This document shows, piece after piece, positions 8,868 to 17,278 of a stretch of 64,000 nt of DNA. The translations under genes and the position numbers were made by a program. The first letter of the stretch is position 1. Each line of letters starts with the position of its first letter. The DNA is taken from contig NZ_CP070619.1 in assembly GCF_017068395.1 (NCBI RefSeq), positions 6,014,001 to 6,078,000 of the forward strand. The letters are read 5' to 3'. The notes beneath the pieces were generated by a model. It saw only the letters and a program-made list of their open reading frames with translations, was not told where the DNA came from and did not search any database. Source of the stretch: Rhodococcus pseudokoreensis. Its GTDB lineage: Bacteria; Actinomycetota; Actinomycetes; Mycobacteriales; Mycobacteriaceae.

Positions 8868-9120
8868 CCGCGGCCCGGCACAGTTCGTCCGTGGTCCAGT
8901 TGCTGATGCCGTGGGAATGCGGACAGTCCGTGTAGGGCGCCAGCAGCGCCGCGGTGCCTGCCTCGATCACGCCATCGGCGAAGAACTTGACCGTTCCCGC
9001 CCTGACCGTGTCGCCGTCCCGTTCATCGAACGCAACTACCGGTGTCCATCCGTACCGTTCATTGTCTCTGAATTTCGGTGTGACCCCATCGACGCCGCGG
9101 GGATTTACGGATCGTCCCAC
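8868..9120 (-). pseudogene. Amidohydrolase (YtcJ-like, Amidohydro_3) fragment truncated by IS481 remnant
   Basis: About 84 codons on the minus strand encode TVKFFADGVIEAGTAALLAPY and GISNWTTDELCRAAAE, the pattern of the middle of YtcJ-like metal-dependent amidohydrolases. In the same frame the sequence then switches to the transposase segment CEHDEPGDLVHVDIKKL at about base 8868. The amidohydrolase gene was therefore apparently interrupted by the IS481 insertion. Neither the metal-binding N-terminus nor the C-terminus is found nearby, so this is an isolated scrap. Confidence 0.65.
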
Positions 9121-9438
9121 AGCGAATCAAGTTCGGCGTGGTGTCGCATGCCGGACGCGGTGCGGACGCATGATCGATTCCAGCCGGGCCGAACATCCGC
9201 ACCGCTTGAGTGGTCCCTCAAGTGCCTCCGCACGGAACACATCGCCTTCACCACCACTAGCGGGTCTACCCACGCATTCCAACCAGCATATTGCTATGGC
9301 GTGCCGAGCTGTCGGTGAGGAGAAGGGTCATGCACTTCGGACTCTGCGCCACGATCGCCGTTCACACGTGGCTTAACGGAGCACCCCTCTGCAAACTGAG
9401 TACTGGCCTAGATCGGTGACGTCGTCGGACAGATATAC
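9121..9438. other. Non-coding stretch, about 320 bp
   Basis: No gene recognised on either strand between the amidohydrolase scrap and the hexamer repeat. Confidence 0.35.
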
Positions 9439-9468
9439 CTCGACCTCGACCTCGACCTCGACCTCGAC
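9439..9468 (+). repeat. Tandem hexamer repeat (CTCGAC)5
   Basis: Five perfect consecutive copies of CTCGAC occupy 9439-9468, preceded by AC and followed by ATCGCC. It lies in decayed DNA just before an aldo/keto reductase remnant. If translated it would give Leu-Asp repeats, but no gene spans it. Confidence 0.9.
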
Positions 9469-9504
9469 ATCGCCGACAACGACTGGTGAAAGAGTGATCC
9501 TCGC

Positions 9505-9680
9505 TTGACCAGGGAGAACTTCGAGCAGAACCTCCGCATCGTCAGCGCGGTCCGAGCTATTGGCGTGAAGACGGTGCGACGACCGCGCAGGCCGCGCTTG
9601 CCTGGCTGCTCACCCGCCGCAATGGCATCGTGCCCATCCAGGGCACTCGTCGATCCGTCATAAGGAGAACGCTAACCGAC
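9505..9680 (+). pseudogene. Aldo/keto reductase C-terminal fragment, frameshifted
   Basis: One frame gives RENFEQNLRIVSAVRAIG. After a one-base frame change the next gives [27 protein letters not shown]. This matches, in order, the region [17 protein letters not shown] to [12 protein letters not shown] of the intact aldo/keto reductase at 28955-29941. It is a truncated and frame-disrupted copy of the same family; no start, catalytic tetrad or stop is retained. Confidence 0.75.
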
Positions 9681-10084
9681 CTCGTTCAGCCTCTGCGTAC
9701 GTCATTGGGCCGAGCCTCGCCGGCTGAGCGCACACAATCCTGACGGTTGTCCAGTAGCTGTGCTCAGCGTTTAGCTGGCAGCACCGAGTCGACATGTTCC
9801 GCGCCCTGGAGGCGCCGCTGATCGGGGAAGTCGAACAGCTGGTCGACTTCGTTACCCTCCGTTCCAGAGATTCTGGCTGGACGTCAGTGCGCTTGCTCTG
9901 GCGGTGAACTGCACAGTACAAAACATCTGGCAATAACCGTCTGGCAAATGATTGACATTCAACGCATGGATCAGACACACTTCAGTAGGCCCACGGAGTG
10001 GCCAACAACACACTGTGGGAACACGGTAGAGCTTGCGTGACCCGATCCAGGTTGGACGTCCGCTTAACAATCTCAGGAGTAACG
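9681..10084 (+). other. Intergenic region with a TCTGGCAA direct repeat upstream of the MHS transporter
   Basis: No gene is seen. Two direct copies of TCTGGCAA (9926-9933 and 9940-9947, period 14) precede a TTGACA hexamer at 9952-9957, about 130 bp before the transporter ATG. This could be an activator site and -35 box, but no convincing -10 was found. Confidence 0.35.
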
Positions 10085-11413
10085 ATGTCATCTGTTGCCG
10101 CCAGGCGTCGGTTGTTAGGAGGGGCCATAGGCACCTTCGTGGAGTGGTACGACTTCCTGATCTATGGGCTCTCCGTGCCCGTGCTCGCGCACCACTTCTT
10201 TTCCGACTCGAACCCGACTGCCGCCATTTTGGGCACTTTCGCTATCTATGCGGTCGCCTTCTTCGCCCGACCGCTCGGTGGCGTCGTCTTCGGCAAGCTT
10301 GGTGACCGTATGGGACGCATCAACATCCTGGGCATTACGGTTCTTCTCATGGGTGGTGCCACTTTGGCGATGGGCTTGCTGCCCACCTACGAGACGATCG
10401 GTCTCGCTGCCCCAGTGTTGCTCCTGCTCTGTCGCCTTGTACAGGGGTTCGCCGTCGGAGGTGAGACCACCGGTGGAATGACGTACGTAGTCGAGTCGGC
10501 GCCCCCCGGCCGGCGCGGACGGTGGGTTGGGTATGTGGGTGCGGCTGCGTTTGTTCCCGCGGCCGTCTCGGCAATGCTGATTCTCGGGATAACTGCTGCG
10601 GTAGGGCGTGACGCTTACGTGGATTGGGCTTGGCGTATCCCCTTCATCCTCGGTGCCCTCCTGGCGGTGGTCGGTTTCGTGCTTCGCCGTGCATTGGACG
10701 ACCCGGCCGAGTACACCGAAACGTTGAGTGAGACGCCTGCCGTTAACCCGGATGGTTTGACGGCCAGGAACAATCTGAAAGCGCTCATTACGGTTGTGCT
10801 GCTGGTCGCGATCATGGGCGTGGGGGGGTACATGATCGCCAGCTACATGTACTCCTATTTGGTCAAGGTCGTGGGGCTGGACACCACGCCGGCACTGCTG
10901 TCGAATGCGCTGGCAATGCTCGTCCTCACCGTCATGACCCCATTGTGGGGCGCGGTCAGCGACCGGATCGGTCGAAAGCCGCTGATGTTCGGCGGCACTG
11001 TCACGGTAGTGTTGCTTGCCTATCCCGCCTTTGAGTTGGCTTCGTCGGGCACCGTGGTTGGAGCGTTCGCCGGGCAGCTCCTCTTGGTGCTGGGTATCGC
11101 CCCGATTCATGCCGGTTGCTGGGTTACGATGGTTGAACTTTTCCCGACTAAGGTCCGGTTCAGCGGACACGCGCTGTCCTATAATCTTGGGTTTGCCATA
11201 TTCGGCGGCACGGCCCCATTGGTGGCGGCCGCTCTAGTATCGTCCACCGGATCCCCGCTTGCTCCGGCATTTTATCTAATGGCTATCGCCGTGTTCGCCC
11301 TGGTGGTCATTTTCTTCACGCCAGAGACCAAGGACGTGGAACTTCGCGAATCGGCCTTCGAGCGGGACACAATTGACGCACCTGCACCTACACCCGCACC
11401 TGCAGAGTACTGA
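10085..11413 (+). CDS. MFS transporter, MHS (metabolite:H+ symporter) family
   Basis: A 442-aa, 12-helix inner-membrane symporter. The start ATG at 10085 has CAGGAGT just upstream and gives [24 protein letters not shown]. The segment [11 protein letters not shown] and the loop [15 protein letters not shown] are hallmarks of the MHS subfamily (KgtP, ShiA, ProP, PcaT relatives), which import organic acids with protons. The central loop (about residues 220-245) is hydrophilic. The C-terminal tail ends in an Ala/Pro-rich stretch. It leads a run of + strand genes (aldehyde dehydrogenase, cupin, SDR), so it probably imports the substrate of that pathway, which is not identified. Confidence 0.92.
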   Translation: MSSVAARRRLLGGAIGTFVEWYDFLIYGLSVPVLAHHFFSDSNPTAAILGTFAIYAVAFFARPLGGVVFGKLGDRMGRINILGITVLLMGGATLAMGLLPTYETIGLAAPVLLLLCRLVQGFAVGGETTGGMTYVVESAPPGRRGRWVGYVGAAAFVPAAVSAMLILGITAAVGRDAYVDWAWRIPFILGALLAVVGFVLRRALDDPAEYTETLSETPAVNPDGLTARNNLKALITVVLLVAIMGVGGYMIASYMYSYLVKVVGLDTTPALLSNALAMLVLTVMTPLWGAVSDRIGRKPLMFGGTVTVVLLAYPAFELASSGTVVGAFAGQLLLVLGIAPIHAGCWVTMVELFPTKVRFSGHALSYNLGFAIFGGTAPLVAAALVSSTGSPLAPAFYLMAIAVFALVVIFFTPETKDVELRESAFERDTIDAPAPTPAPAEY

Positions 11414-11428
11414 GAAGGAGAAAACACC

Positions 11429-12907
11429 GTGTGGCACGGTCAGTTTCAAAAACTGTTCATTGATGGTGAATGGGTAGCCCCCAGTGGTAACCAGCAAATC
11501 GAGGTGGTTTCCCCATTTACCGAGCAGGTGGTCGAACGCGTCGCCGCTGCCACCCGAACTGACATCGATCGGGCGGCAACTGCCGCCCGGGAAGCATTTG
11601 ATCGGGGACCCTGGCCTCGTGTTCCGCTCGCCGAACGAGTGGAGGTGCTGACACGCTTCTCGAAGCTGTACGCGCAGCACGAAGATCTGATGGCGGAGTT
11701 GGTGACGGCGGAAATGGGATGCCCGATCCAGGTCTCGAGGAAGATTCAGGCTGGAGCCGCGCGACAGAAGATTGAGAGCTTTCTAGAACTCGCCCAGGAG
11801 TATCCGTTCGAAGCCATACGGGAATCGAGTTCAGGACGAGCTTTGGTCTCGCGACAACCGGTGGGGGTCGTGGCGGCTATTGTGCCCTGGAATGTTCCCC
11901 AAGCCATCACGATGCTGAAGCTGATGCCGGCTCTGCTGGCGGGGTGCACGTTGGTTCTGAAGCCAGCGCCGGAGGCCCCACTCGACGCATACCTCGTCGC
12001 CGAACTGCTGACAGAGGCGGGCTTGCCGCGAGGAGTCGTGAATGTGGTGCCCGCCGACCGCGAGGCAAGCGAGGCCCTGGTAACCCATCCGGCGGTCGAT
12101 AAGGTTTCGTTCACCGGCTCGACAGCCGCCGGGCGGCGAATCGCATCTTTATGTGGAAACGACCTTCGGCGGGTCACTCTGGAGCTGGGTGGCAAGTCCG
12201 CGGCAATCATCCTTGATGACGCCGATCTCGATGCGGCGGTGGAATCTTTGAGGTTCGGCTCCCTCCGCAACACCGGGCAGGTATGCAGTGCGAAGTCACG
12301 GATCCTCGTGTCCCGGAAGCGTCAGGCGGAACTCGTGGACAGGCTCACAGCGATGATCGCTGCGATGCCTGTAGGCGACCCGATGAGCGAAGCGACGGAA
12401 CTCGGACCGCTGGTGAGCGCCCGCCAGCGTGAGCGTGTCGAAGAGTACTTTGAAATCGGCCGCTCGGAAGGTGCGAAGATTGTGCTGGGCGGGGGCCGCC
12501 CTGGCAACACGGATCGCGGGTGGTTCGTTGATGCCACCGTGTTCACCGAAGTGGAATCATCGATGCGAATCGCGCAGGAGGAGATATTTGGGCCAGTCTT
12601 GTCTGTGATCGCATACGACGACGAGGCCCAAGCGATTGATATCTCTAACGACTCTCGATACGGCCTCAACGGTTCGGTCTTCACAACGGATGTGGACCAT
12701 GGGCTGGCGGTCGCGCGGCGCCTCCGGACCGGTACGGTCGAGCTGAACGGAAGCAGGGCAGGCTCACGTGCGCCGGCCGGCGGTTTCAAGAGCAGTGGAA
12801 TCGGTCGTGAAGGCGCGATAGAAGGTTTCGACAGTTACGTGGAGGTCCAATCGATCGGCTTGCCTCCGGGCTTCGTGTACGACGCCGCGCACGAACACAA
12901 ACAGTGA
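11429..12907 (+). CDS. Aldehyde dehydrogenase family protein
   Basis: A 492-aa NAD(P)-dependent oxidation enzyme converting an aldehyde to a carboxylate. The GTG start at 11429 follows AAGGAG with 8-nt spacing. Catalytic residues are Cys286 in NTGQVCSAKS and Glu252 in VTLELGGKS. The cofactor-pocket motif FTGSTAAGRR and the N-terminal catalytic Asn in VPWNVPQA are present. It begins 15 bp after the transporter stop, so the two are one transcript. The closest family look is the aromatic/terpenoid and feruloyl-type NAD aldehyde dehydrogenases. The substrate is unknown. Confidence 0.93.
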   Translation: MWHGQFQKLFIDGEWVAPSGNQQIEVVSPFTEQVVERVAAATRTDIDRAATAAREAFDRGPWPRVPLAERVEVLTRFSKLYAQHEDLMAELVTAEMGCPIQVSRKIQAGAARQKIESFLELAQEYPFEAIRESSSGRALVSRQPVGVVAAIVPWNVPQAITMLKLMPALLAGCTLVLKPAPEAPLDAYLVAELLTEAGLPRGVVNVVPADREASEALVTHPAVDKVSFTGSTAAGRRIASLCGNDLRRVTLELGGKSAAIILDDADLDAAVESLRFGSLRNTGQVCSAKSRILVSRKRQAELVDRLTAMIAAMPVGDPMSEATELGPLVSARQRERVEEYFEIGRSEGAKIVLGGGRPGNTDRGWFVDATVFTEVESSMRIAQEEIFGPVLSVIAYDDEAQAIDISNDSRYGLNGSVFTTDVDHGLAVARRLRTGTVELNGSRAGSRAPAGGFKSSGIGREGAIEGFDSYVEVQSIGLPPGFVYDAAHEHKQ

Positions 12908-13044
12908 ATCGTGGTCGTCCAAAAAACCAGGACGGCACCAATGTGTTTACAGCTTCGTGCCAGCGAGATCCGCGAGCCGAGGATGGCGGGGACGTTGACC
13001 CGTGAATATCCAGAACGTTGTTGAACCCATGAGAGGAGATCGAG

Positions 13045-13566
13045 ATGTCTGACTCTGTTAAAACCATCGTTACGCATATTAATGCTGACGGTAGTTCAGG
13101 AATGGAGGAGCGTGTCGTCGATCGTGTAACGACAATGGACGATAGCGGCAAGCCGACGCATGCCCTGAATCTGTTGTGGGGAACGAAAGACGGAATCGCA
13201 ACAGTGGGGCACTCGCAACCGGATACGTGTGTGGATCCCTTCTTTCCGGGTCCGGGAGGGCACCGTTTTGTCATCTATACCGTACTGCCAGAGACAGTCT
13301 CTTCAGACTCGGCCGATGAATGCGTAGAACTGCCGGGGCTGTTGGACGCATACGACGAGACCCGGTCCGGGATGCATGCGTCCGACTCGATCGACTACAC
13401 ATTCGTCGTATCGGGCGAAATCGTGCTGGAACTCGACGATGACGAAGTGGTGCTCCGGCCCGGAGATTGTGTGGTTCAACGGGGCACCAGGCACGCATGG
13501 CGCAATCGCACGGACGAACCGGCCGTGGTGGCTGCGGTTTTGATCGGAGCCGAACGAGGGGAATAG
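13045..13566 (+). CDS. Cupin-domain protein
   Basis: A 173-aa protein with a strong ribosome site (GAGAGGAGATCGAG before ATG). The C-terminal half (about residues 105-165) is a single cupin fold: SIDYTFVVSGEIVLELDDDEVVLRPGDCVVQRGTRHAWRN. The two cupin motifs include the G(X)5-7PxGxxH-like end as RPGDCVVQRGTRHAW. Only part of the usual His/Glu metal set is evident, with a Tyr in the first motif. Such proteins can be small dioxygenases, isomerases or sensors. In this cluster it may transform a pathway intermediate; no specific activity can be assigned. Confidence 0.85.
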   Translation: MSDSVKTIVTHINADGSSGMEERVVDRVTTMDDSGKPTHALNLLWGTKDGIATVGHSQPDTCVDPFFPGPGGHRFVIYTVLPETVSSDSADECVELPGLLDAYDETRSGMHASDSIDYTFVVSGEIVLELDDDEVVLRPGDCVVQRGTRHAWRNRTDEPAVVAAVLIGAERGE

Positions 13567-13817
13567 ATGCAAATACGTACGCGCACGCGGAATAGCATCT
13601 AGTTCAGGATGATTAATCGGAGTGATTCCGGCGCGGAGTTACTCGAATTGTCGGCTGGCGGCCCGATAATCCAACACCGATCGGTGACTAGTGGAGCCTG
13701 GGCCATCAATCGAGTGAGATTTGTAAGATTTGTCGTGTTCTTCGGCGACCTCGGCGTAGCTCAAAGCAACCGCCGCAGGCAATGCTCGAAGTGATTCCTT
13801 GGATAGATGGAGAAGAG

Positions 13818-14573
13818 ATGACCGAAGTTGCGGGCCGCTCAATAATTGTCACGGGTGGCGCCAGCGGCATCGGCGAAGCGGCCGCACGCCTCTTTGCCGA
13901 GAACCACGCGATGGTGACGATTGCCGACGTTAACGAAGCCGGCGAGGTGCTCGCGCAGGATCTCAATCGGCAAGGATTCAAGGCGCAGTTCGTCAGAACC
14001 GATGTCACGAACGAGGAGCAGGTCCAGGCTCTCGTAGGAGCGGCGGAGGCTGCGTACGGTCGGCTTGACGGGGCTTTCAACAATGCGGCGGTTCCCCAGA
14101 CGGGCAAGATGCTTGCCGACGTTACCCGCGAGGAGTTCGACCGATTGATGGCGATCAACGTAACAGGCCCCTTCCTGTGCATGAAGTACGAGGTGCCGGC
14201 GATGATTCGTGCAGGCGGCGGATCCATCGTCAACACGGCGTCGGTGGCTTCGTTCGTCTATGTGCCCAAGGCGGCAGAATATACTGCGTCAAAACATGCT
14301 CTGGTGGGCCTAACGAAGGCTGCAGCTGCGGAGTATGGCGAGCAAGGCATCCGCGTTAACGCCATCGGTCCGTCTGCCACCCGCACACAGATGTACCTCG
14401 ACTATTTGAAGATGAACCCGGACTACGAGGGCACAATGGCTGGTACGCATGCTCTGCGGCGAGCCAGTGAACCGGTCGAGCAGGCCGAGGCAGCAATGTG
14501 GCTGCTATCCGACGCCGCCTCGTATGTCACCGGAGTCACGCTCCCAGTCGACGGTGGGTACACACTGTACTGA
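13818..14573 (+). CDS. SDR family oxidoreductase (classical)
   Basis: A 251-aa short-chain dehydrogenase. The ATG at 13818 is preferred over the in-frame ATG at 13782 because GGAG lies 5 nt upstream and MTEVAGRSIIVTGGASGIG is the usual N-terminus. Features are TGGASGIG for NAD(P), an acidic residue after the second strand (TIADVNEAG, suggesting NAD), the NNA motif (FNNAAVPQ), catalytic Ser in NTASVASF, YTASK, and a C-terminal SYVTGVTLPVDGGYTLY. It probably oxidises a secondary alcohol in the same pathway as the upstream aldehyde dehydrogenase. Confidence 0.9.
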   Translation: MTEVAGRSIIVTGGASGIGEAAARLFAENHAMVTIADVNEAGEVLAQDLNRQGFKAQFVRTDVTNEEQVQALVGAAEAAYGRLDGAFNNAAVPQTGKMLADVTREEFDRLMAINVTGPFLCMKYEVPAMIRAGGGSIVNTASVASFVYVPKAAEYTASKHALVGLTKAAAAEYGEQGIRVNAIGPSATRTQMYLDYLKMNPDYEGTMAGTHALRRASEPVEQAEAAMWLLSDAASYVTGVTLPVDGGYTLY

Positions 14574-14623
14574 GCGGCCGGGCAGATTCCGTCGAAAGTC
14601 GCCAAAGACGGGCGGGCGATCTT

Positions 14624-14650
14624 GGGCTTAAACCCGAACGTGTTTAACCC
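14624..14650. promoter_or_regulatory. Imperfect inverted repeat between SDR and AcoR-like regulator
   Basis: GGGcTTAAAC (14624-14633) and GTTTAACCC (14642-14650) pair over nine bases with one bulged C and an 8-nt loop. It lies 51 bp after the SDR stop and about 190 bp before the regulator start. It could be a weak terminator (no T-run) or a regulator site. Confidence 0.35.
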
Positions 14651-14836
14651 GATTCGGCAGTGCGTTTTAGAAGAATCATAACCTTCACCGATGGTCGGTA
14701 CGCGCTCAATACGGTCTGCTAGATGCCAACGAGGGGGCGCGAGCCGAAGCTCTTCGTCTTTTCCGTGAAGTTCCTCATCGGTGTCGCAAAGATGCTGACG
14801 CAGCATCGGTCTGTTGAGGTGACGAGGAGTCGAAGA

Positions 14837-16528
14837 GTGGAACCACAAGTCCGATCGTCGCGCAGTGTGCAAGACCGCGGTTCTGGGCGTCCGGAGATCG
14901 CCGAATCATGGAAGCGTTCGGCGTTTTTCGGTCTGCATCCGGCATCAAACTATGATGTCAAGCAAACTAGCGAGATCGATAGCTCTAGCCGCCTCCGCCG
15001 GGCCGCCGAACCTGTTCTGGCGGAGATGCAACATCAGCTCACTGGTACAGAGTTCGGCGTCATCCTTGCCGATCCTAAATGCAGGATAGTGGCGACGCTT
15101 TTCGGTGGCAGCGCGACGGAACGACGCCTGCTTTCCTCAGGCGCTCTGCTCGGATCGAGCTTTGCAGAGGACCGAGTCGGCACAAACGCAATCGGGACCA
15201 CAGTGGAGTTGCGTCATGGGATTGTGATCCATAGTGACGAGCATTTCCTCGACCAATTCAAGGGATTCAGCTGTTATGGACACCCGATTGTCCATCCAGT
15301 GACTCGTCGGGTTGAGGGCGTGCTCGAGATGACTGGAATCGGGGCACGTGCCAACCCAATGTTTGTGCCGTTCATGACGCGCGCCGCGAGCGACATCGAA
15401 AAAGGATTGATCGACGGTGTGCACGCCTCACAGCAGCTACTAATCGATGCCTTTCAACGAGTGTCGTCCCAGAACACAATTGCGGTGAGCGCAATTGGTG
15501 AGGACATCTTCCTGAGCAACCGGGTTGCGCTCGACCTTCTCCAGATGTCCGATCATGCGACGTTACGAGCCGTGGCGGCCGATCTTCGCCCGAATCAGCA
15601 ACGGACCGTCCGAATCCAATTGTCTTCCGGAGAGGAGGCGCTTGTTCGGGCAGAGGGCGTGGCAGGGACTGATTGTGGTGCGGTGTTCGTGATTCGCTCA
15701 GACCGTAGGACAACAAACCCGATCCGACGTGCGCAGGCGCCGTCGAGCTCCGCACACGAACGTAGCCAATCCGATCTTGCCCGGTTACGCGACCTCTGCG
15801 ACCCGGTGGCCATCAGTGGGGAGCCTGGGACTGGACGCACCACCGCTGTCCGGAAACTCGCGAACGGCAGCACAACGGTATGTGTGGACGCGGCGACAAT
15901 CGCATTTGAAGGCGCGGACTCGTGGGCGGAACGTTTGATTGCCGCAAAAGCCGACACGACCGCGAAGGTCCTCGTTGTCGAAAATGTCCAGTTGATTCCT
16001 GATTCGCTACTGCCACTTATGGTGGGACTTGTCGAAGCGGTCGGTGGTCCGCGCGTGGTTGTCACTAGCACGCCAACTGGCGATTTGCCTCCCGGTGTCG
16101 CAGGGCTAGTCGGACGATGCCCTGGACAGGTCCTGCTTCCACCACTTAGTCAGCGGACTCGCGAGTTCGCAGACATTGCTCAGTCACTTCTCAACGCCAT
16201 CGAACCAGGTTTGATCCTATCCTTCAGTGCGGTCGAGGCACTGGCCTCCCGTGATTGGCCCGGAAATCTCGCCGAACTCGCCGTGGTCCTGCGGACGGCG
16301 GCGTGCAGGCGTTCAAGTTCCCGGATAGCCGTCGCCGATCTACCAGAGAAATACCGTGTTGCACCGCGGGTCGCGGGTCTCGGAGGTCGGGCGCGAGCCG
16401 AACGCGAAGCGATCATCGATGCTCTGGAGGAATGCGGAGGAAATAAGGTCCACGCGGCCAATCTGTTGGGAATTAGCCGCAGTACCATCTACTTACGTAT
16501 TCGGGCGCTCAAGATCACGCTTCAGTAG
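14837..16528 (+). CDS. AcoR-like Fis-family transcriptional activator lacking a sigma-54 contact motif
   Basis: A 563-aa regulator. The start is taken at GTG 14837 because GAGGAG lies 7 nt upstream and the frame begins MEPQVRSS then RPEIAESWKRS, the usual opening of this family; ATGs at 14723 and 14792 have poor ribosome sites. The N-terminal sensor is GAF-like (FGVILADPKCRIV, DRVGTNAIGT). The central AAA-type domain has a Walker A GEPGTGRTT and a degenerate Walker B (VLVVENVQ) but no GAFTGA loop. The C-terminal Fis-type HTH is NKVHAANLLGISRSTIYLRI. Actinobacteria lack sigma-54, so it must activate differently. It probably controls the flanking alcohol/aldehyde genes. Confidence 0.88.
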   Translation: MEPQVRSSRSVQDRGSGRPEIAESWKRSAFFGLHPASNYDVKQTSEIDSSSRLRRAAEPVLAEMQHQLTGTEFGVILADPKCRIVATLFGGSATERRLLSSGALLGSSFAEDRVGTNAIGTTVELRHGIVIHSDEHFLDQFKGFSCYGHPIVHPVTRRVEGVLEMTGIGARANPMFVPFMTRAASDIEKGLIDGVHASQQLLIDAFQRVSSQNTIAVSAIGEDIFLSNRVALDLLQMSDHATLRAVAADLRPNQQRTVRIQLSSGEEALVRAEGVAGTDCGAVFVIRSDRRTTNPIRRAQAPSSSAHERSQSDLARLRDLCDPVAISGEPGTGRTTAVRKLANGSTTVCVDAATIAFEGADSWAERLIAAKADTTAKVLVVENVQLIPDSLLPLMVGLVEAVGGPRVVVTSTPTGDLPPGVAGLVGRCPGQVLLPPLSQRTREFADIAQSLLNAIEPGLILSFSAVEALASRDWPGNLAELAVVLRTAACRRSSSRIAVADLPEKYRVAPRVAGLGGRARAEREAIIDALEECGGNKVHAANLLGISRSTIYLRIRALKITLQ

Positions 16529-17278
16529 TACTTTGGTAACTTGGCGTGGTGTTCTCGAGAGTTTGCAGGCAGGATACAGCCGCTCTACTCGGCCATTGCC
16601 GGATCGCCGTCAGTGCTCGCCTCGTCCGATGCGTGCCTCCACACCGCTCGGCCGCCGGCTGTCCCTGCCTCAGAACTGGGACGATCGGATCCAACCGCCG
16701 ATCCCGAAGCGGTCGCGGAGATCACAGCTCGCCGGCGGCGGATCGAGATCCCCGATACAGAGAATTGCCGCACCGGATGAGAAAATGACAAGCGCGGACG
16801 CCGATGCGGCGACTCGACCGCCTTCTCTGCTCGTGCTGACCGAGCGCGGCATCGATTTTCGTGGTCGTCGAAGGGTCGTCCACGGCAAAGCCGGCGATGC
16901 AATCCCGTAGAAGCCGACCCACAGCAGTCGCGGGCGTCGACCGGACCAGCACTGCCCCTCCGTTCGTTTCGCCCCCGTGACACTTCGCCGGCGCGGGGGC
17001 GCCGACCTGGGACTCCGCCGAATACCACTCTGCATCAGTGGCATCGCATCCTCTGTGCCCGTCTCGACCAGTGGTCGCGACATCCACCCTCGAGAGGTAC
17101 CCCCGAACGTGGGTTGGGGTGTCGCTTGTCTAAGGGCATGCCCTAACCCACGTTCGGAGTTCTCCTGCTGTCAATTTTGCCCCGTCGATATCGGTACCCG
17201 TCTCACGGCCGGGTACCGAGCGGCGATTGGCGACTGAGGGTTGAGCGCTGTGCAGCACTAGTTCTCCCTGCAGCGGGA
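16529..17278. other. Intergenic region, 750 bp, no gene seen
   Basis: Between the regulator (+) and the alcohol dehydrogenase (-). Open frames here lack ribosome sites or family resemblance. The only structure noted is the long inverted repeat at 17103-17157, annotated separately. Confidence 0.5.
17103..17157. repeat. 13-bp perfect inverted repeat enclosing a GGGCATGCCC palindrome
   Basis: CCGAACGTGGGTT (17103-17115) is exactly complementary to AACCCACGTTCGG (17145-17157). The 29-bp interior contains the 10-bp palindrome GGGCATGCCC (17134-17143). It lies downstream of the convergent ends of the activator and alcohol dehydrogenase genes. It may be a bidirectional terminator, a regulator site or the trace of a small mobile element. 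Confidence 0.7.

Noticed and set aside
17094..17104. GAGGTACCCCC shared with 33948-33958 near the second IS630 remnant
   Set aside because: Only 11 bp around a GGTACC palindrome, without further similarity; chance or a common short motif is sufficient.
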